A DNA stretch of 64,000 nt, from positions 1 through 64,000 of the forward strand of contig WPIO01000372.1 of assembly GCA_009760855.2 (NCBI GenBank), in the 5' to 3' direction. The notes below the pieces were generated by a model that ran no database searches, had not been told where the DNA came from, and saw only the letters and a program-made list of their open reading frames with translations. Position 1 is the first letter of the stretch; every line of letters starts with the position of its first letter. Shown piece after piece: positions 60,441-64,000 of the stretch. The position numbers were made by a program, and so were the translations under genes. This DNA is from Cristatella mucedo. Lineage: Eukaryota > Bryozoa > Phylactolaemata > Cristatellidae.

Positions 60441-62580
60441 ATTCGAGTGGGAAATGCTCAAAACAAGGTGCAGCACTCTGCTGCCAGCCAGCTCACGCTC
60501 CGATATGCAGATTTGAAGTTTCTAGATATTCCGCGATCTGCTGCGAACTCGTGCGAAATGTGTTATTTACGTGCGAAATGCTTGAAACAAGGTGCAGCAC
60601 TCTGCTGCCAGCCAGCTCACGCTCCGACATGCAGATTTGAAGTTTCTAGATTTCCGCGATCTGCTGCGAACTCGTGCGAAATGTGTTTTTTACGTGCGAA
60701 ATGCTTGAAACAAGCTGCAGCACTTTGCTGCCAGCCAGCCCATGCTCTGACATGCAGATTTGAAGTTTCTAGATATTCAGCGATCTGCTGCGAACTCGTG
60801 CGAAATTTGTTATTGACGTTCGAAATGCTTGAAACAAGGTGCAGCACTCTGCTGCCAGCCAGCTCACGCTCCGACATGCAGATTTGAAGTTTCTAGATAT
60901 TCCGCGATCTGCTGCGAACTCGTGCGAAATGTGTTATTTACGTGCGAAATGCTTTAAACATGGTGCAGCACTCTGCTGCCAGTCAGCGCACGCTCCGACA
61001 TGCAGATTTGAAGTTTCTTGATATTCCGCGATCTGCTCCGAACTCGTGCGAAATGTGTTATTGATGTGCGAAATGCTTGAAACAAGGTGCAGCACTCTGT
61101 TGCCAGCCAGCACACGCTCCGACATGCAGATTTGAAGTTTCTAGATATTCCGCGATCTGCTGCGAACTCGTGCGAAATGTGTTATTGATGTTCGAAATGC
61201 TTGAAACAAGGTGCAGCACTCTGCTGCCAGCCAGCTCACGCTCCGACATGTAGATTTGAAGTTTCTAGATATTCCGCGATCTGCTGCGAACTCGTGCGAA
61301 ATGTGTTATTTACGTGCGAAAAGCTTGAAACAAGGTGCAGCACTCTGCTGCCAGCCAGCTCACGCTCCGACATGCAGATTTGAAGTTTCTAGATATTCCG
61401 CGATCTGCTGCGAACTCGTGCGAAACGTATTATTTTACGTGCGAAATACTTGAAACAAGGTGCAGCACTCTGCTGCCAGCCAGCTCACGCTCCGACATGC
61501 AGATTTGAAGTTTCTAGATATTCCGCGATCTGCTGCGAACTCGTGCAAAATGTGTTATTTACGTGCGAAATGCTTGAAACAAGGTGCAGCACTCTGCTGC
61601 CAGCCAGCTCACGCTCCGACATGTAGATTTGAAGTTTCTAGATATTCCGCGATCTGCTGCAAACTCGTGCGAAATGTGTTATTTATGTGCGAAATGCTTG
61701 AAACAAGGTGCAGCTCTCTGCTGCCAGCCAGGGCACGCTCCGACATGCAGATTTGAAGTTTCTAGATATTCCGCGATCTGCTGTGAACTCGTGCGAAATG
61801 TGTTATTTACGTTCGAAATGCATGAACATAGGTGCAGCACTCTGCTGCCAGCCAGCACACACTCCGACATGCAGATTTAAAGTTTCTAGATATTCCGCGA
61901 TCTGCTGCGAACTCGTGCGAAATGTGTTATTTACGTGCGAAATGCTTGAAACAAGGTGAAGCACTCTGCTGCCAGCCAGCTCACGCTCCGACATGCAGAT
62001 TTGAAGTTTCTAGATATTCCGCGATCTGCTGCGAACTCGTGCGAAATGTGTTATTTGAGAGCGAAATGCTTGAAACAAGGTGCAGCACTCTGCTGCCAGC
62101 CAGCTCACGCTCCGACATGCAGATTTGAAGTTTCTAGATATTCCGCGATCTGCTGCGAACTCGTGCGAAATGTGTTATTTACGTGCGAAATGTTTGAAAC
62201 AAGGTGCAGCACTCTGCTGCCAGCCAGCTCACGCTCCGACATGCAGATTTGAAGTTTCTAGATATTCCGCGATCTGCTGGGAACTCGTGCGAAATGTGTT
62301 ATTTGAGTGCGAAATGCTTGAAACAAGGTGCAGCACTCTGCTGCCAGCCAGCTCACGCTCCGACATGCAGATTTGAAGTTTTCTAGATTTCCGCGATCTG
62401 CTGCGAACTCGTGCGAAATGTGTTATTTACGTGCGAAATGCTTGAAACAAGGTGCAGCACTCTGCTGCCAGCCAGCTCACGCTCCGACATGCAGATTTGA
62501 AGTTTCTACATATTCAGCGATCTGCTGCGAACTCGTGCGAAACGTGTTATTTACGTGCGAAATGCTTTAAACAAGGTGCA
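60440..62580. repeat. Homogenised zone 7
   Basis: About 17 near-reference monomers, with isolated TTATTGATGTGCG/TTATTGATGTTCG copies at about 61,050-61,190 and a GAAATGCATGAACATAGG copy at about 61,820. The stretch 61,940-62,380 is nearly uniform. Confidence 0.8.
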
Positions 62581-64000
62581 GCACTCTGCTGCCAGCCAGC
62601 CCACGCTCCGACCTGCTGATTTGAAGTTTCTAGACATTCCGCGATCTGATGCGAACTCGTGCGAAATGTGTTATTTACGTGCGAAATACGTGAAACAAGG
62701 TGCAGCACTCTGCTGCCATCCTGCTCACGCTCCGACATGCAGATTTGAAGTTTCTAGATATTCCGCGATCTGCTGCGAACTCGTGCGAAACGTATTATTT
62801 ACGTGCGGAAAATGCTTGAAACAAGGTGAAGCACTCTGCTGCCAGCCAGCCCACGCTCCGACATGCAGATTTGAAGTTTCTAGATATTCCGCGATCTGCT
62901 GCGAACTCGTGCGAAATGTGTTATTTACGTGCGAAATGCTTGAAACAAGGTGCAGCACTCTGCTGCCAGCCAGCTCACGCTCCGACATGCAGATTTGAAG
63001 TTTCTAGATATTCCGCGATCTGCTGCGAACTCGTGCGAAATGTGTTATTTCCGTGGGAAAAGCTTGAAACAAGGTGAAGCACTCTGCTGCCAGCCAGCCC
63101 ACGCTCCGACATGCAGATTTGAAGTTTCTTGATATTCCGCGATCTGCTGCAAACTCGTGCGAAATGTGTTATTGATGTTCGAAATGCTTGAACCAGGTGC
63201 AGCACTCTGCTGCCAGCCTGCTCACGCTCCGACATGTAGATTTGAAGTTTCTAGATATTCCGCGATCTGCTGCGAACTCGTGCGAAATGTGTTATTTCCG
63301 TGCGAAAAGCTTGAAACAAGGTGAAGCACTCTGCTGCCAGCCAGCCCACGCTCCGACATGCAGATTTGAAGTTTCTCGATTTTCGCGATCTGCTGCGAAC
63401 TCGTGCGAAATGTGTTATTTACGCGCCAAATGCTTGAAACAAGGTGCAGCACTCTGCTGCTAGCCAGCTCACCATCCGACACCTAGATTTGAAGTTTCTA
63501 GATATTCCACGATCTGCTGCCAAATCGTGCAAAATGTGTTATTTACGTGCAAAATGCTTGAAACAAGGTGCAGCACTCTGCTGCCAGCCAGCTCGCGCTT
63601 CGACATGTAGATTTGAAGTTTCTAGATATTCCGCGATCTGCTGCAAACTCGTGCGAAATGTGTTATTGATGTTCGAAATGCTTGAACCAGGTGCAGCTCT
63701 CTGTTGGCAGCCAGGGCATGCTCCGACATGCAGATTTGAAGTTTCTAGATATTCTGCGATCTGCTGCAAACTCGTGCGAAATGTGTTATTTACGTTCAAA
63801 ACGCTTGAACCAGGTGCAGCACTCTGTTGCCAGCCAGCACACACTCCGACATGCAGATTTAAAGTTTCTAGATATTCCGCGATCTGCTGCGAACTCGTGC
63901 GAAATGTGTTATTTCCGTGCGAAAAGCTTGAAACAAGGTGAAGCCCTTAGGTGACAGCCAGCTCAGGCTCCGACATGTAGATTTGAAGTCTCTAGATATT
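62580..64000. repeat. Variant zone 7, truncated by the window end
   Basis: Begins with CTGCTGATTTGAAG and GAAATACGTGAAAC monomers (also at about 16,335-16,410), then CAGCCTGCTCACGC and, from about 63,400, the TTACGCGCC / ACACCTAGATTTG / TTATTGATGTTCG / TGTTGGCAGCC order of 58,300-58,850 (offset 5,080). It then jumps at about 63,940 to GAAGCCCTTAGGTGAC with GCTCAGGCTCC, the markers that close the composite block at 50.1 and 60.2 kb. The intervening cassette beta is missing here. Confidence 0.82.

Larger units (their letters stand above)
1..64000. repeat. 124-bp satellite DNA array filling the window
   Basis: Head-to-tail copies of a 124-bp unit occupy every base I read, always in one orientation. 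Landmarks recur every 124 bp: GCAGCACTCTGCTGCC (positions 1-16), CTCCGACATGCAGATTT (29-45), TCTAGATATTCCGCG (52-66), GCGAACTCGTGCGAAATG (74-91) and ACGTGCGAAATGCTTGAAAC (100-119). No spacer, transposon or unique sequence interrupts it, and no inverted monomer was seen. Unit length and array size fit eukaryotic heterochromatic satellite DNA; a centromeric location is inference only. I do not recognise the family. Monomers differ by substitutions shared between distant copies (subtypes), by small indels and by rare large deletions. There is no gene in the window, so no separate intergenic stretch needs describing. Confidence 0.99.

Noticed and set aside
22..64000. Hundreds of 60-145 codon frames on the minus strand, many starting Met-Ser-Glu-Arg
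   Set aside because: They recur at 124-bp spacing in every near-reference monomer and are shifted or lost where indels occur. They show no conservation of frame over DNA sequence.
1..64000. Transposon, retroviral or LTR remnants
   Set aside because: No target-site duplications, terminal repeats, poly-A tails or coding remnants were seen, and no sequence outside the 124-bp family.
1..64000. Inverted (head-to-head) satellite segments
   Set aside because: I looked for the reverse-complement landmarks CATTTCGCACGAG and AATATCTAGAAAC on the plus strand and noticed none. All copies read the same way.
1..64000. Telomeric repeats or rDNA
   Set aside because: No runs of TTAGGG-, TTTAGGG- or TTAGG-type repeats and no rRNA-like segments were seen.
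1..64000. Array is purely an assembly artefact
   Set aside because: Subtype order, graded divergence and distinct breakpoints are too structured for simple collapse or looping. Local copy number and small indels could still be wrong, and that is raised as a finding.

Overview
The whole 64 kb is one uninterrupted tandem array of a 124-bp satellite monomer, all copies in the same orientation, with roughly 515-520 monomer cycles. No gene, RNA gene, transposon or single-copy DNA is visible anywhere. The window opens at monomer position 31 and closes at position 61, so the array runs past both ends. An array of this size and type indicates a eukaryotic nuclear genome, probably centromeric, pericentromeric or other constitutive heterochromatin, read by long-read sequencing. 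I do not recognise the family and cannot name the organism. The monomer at 52,345-52,468 is used as reference. Hand-counted, it has 49% GC and 9 CpG against about 7.5 expected, so CpG is not depleted.

The array alternates between two kinds of territory. Homogenised zones (about 5.4-11.5, 16.8-24.1, 32.1-37.4, 40.0-44.5, 45.4-47.8, 50.3-56.4 and 60.4-62.6 kb) are made of near-identical monomers differing mainly at a few recurrent sites and by small indels. Variant zones (about 0-5.4, 11.5-16.8, 24.1-32.1, 37.4-40.0, 44.5-45.4, 47.9-50.3, 56.4-60.4 and 62.6-64 kb) are built from diverged monomer subtypes that recur in a fixed order. These ordered subtype cassettes are present two to several times at kilobase distances: 7.43-8.29 = 14.14-15.00 = 28.37-29.16 kb; 24.1-25.0 = 31.0-31.9 kb; 38.1-40.0 = 56.6-58.6 kb; 47.9-50.3 = 58.0-60.4 kb; 1-870 = 4,465-5,334. 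Inside some cassettes there is a strict two-monomer (248-bp) higher-order repeat. The main variant zones return about every 9-13 kb.

Breakpoints are visible directly as nine truncated or fused monomers (deletions of 37 to 81 bp) and a few expanded ones (9 and 14 bp insertions). They are the marks of unequal exchange or replication slippage. The many open frames of about 60-250 codons on both strands are by-products of a monomer with few stops and a length of 1 modulo 3. None is supported as a gene.

The notable biology is the nested architecture: 10-bp spaced motifs inside the monomer, then monomer, dimer, multi-monomer cassette and about 10-kb super-block, with young homogenised arrays between older ordered cassettes.
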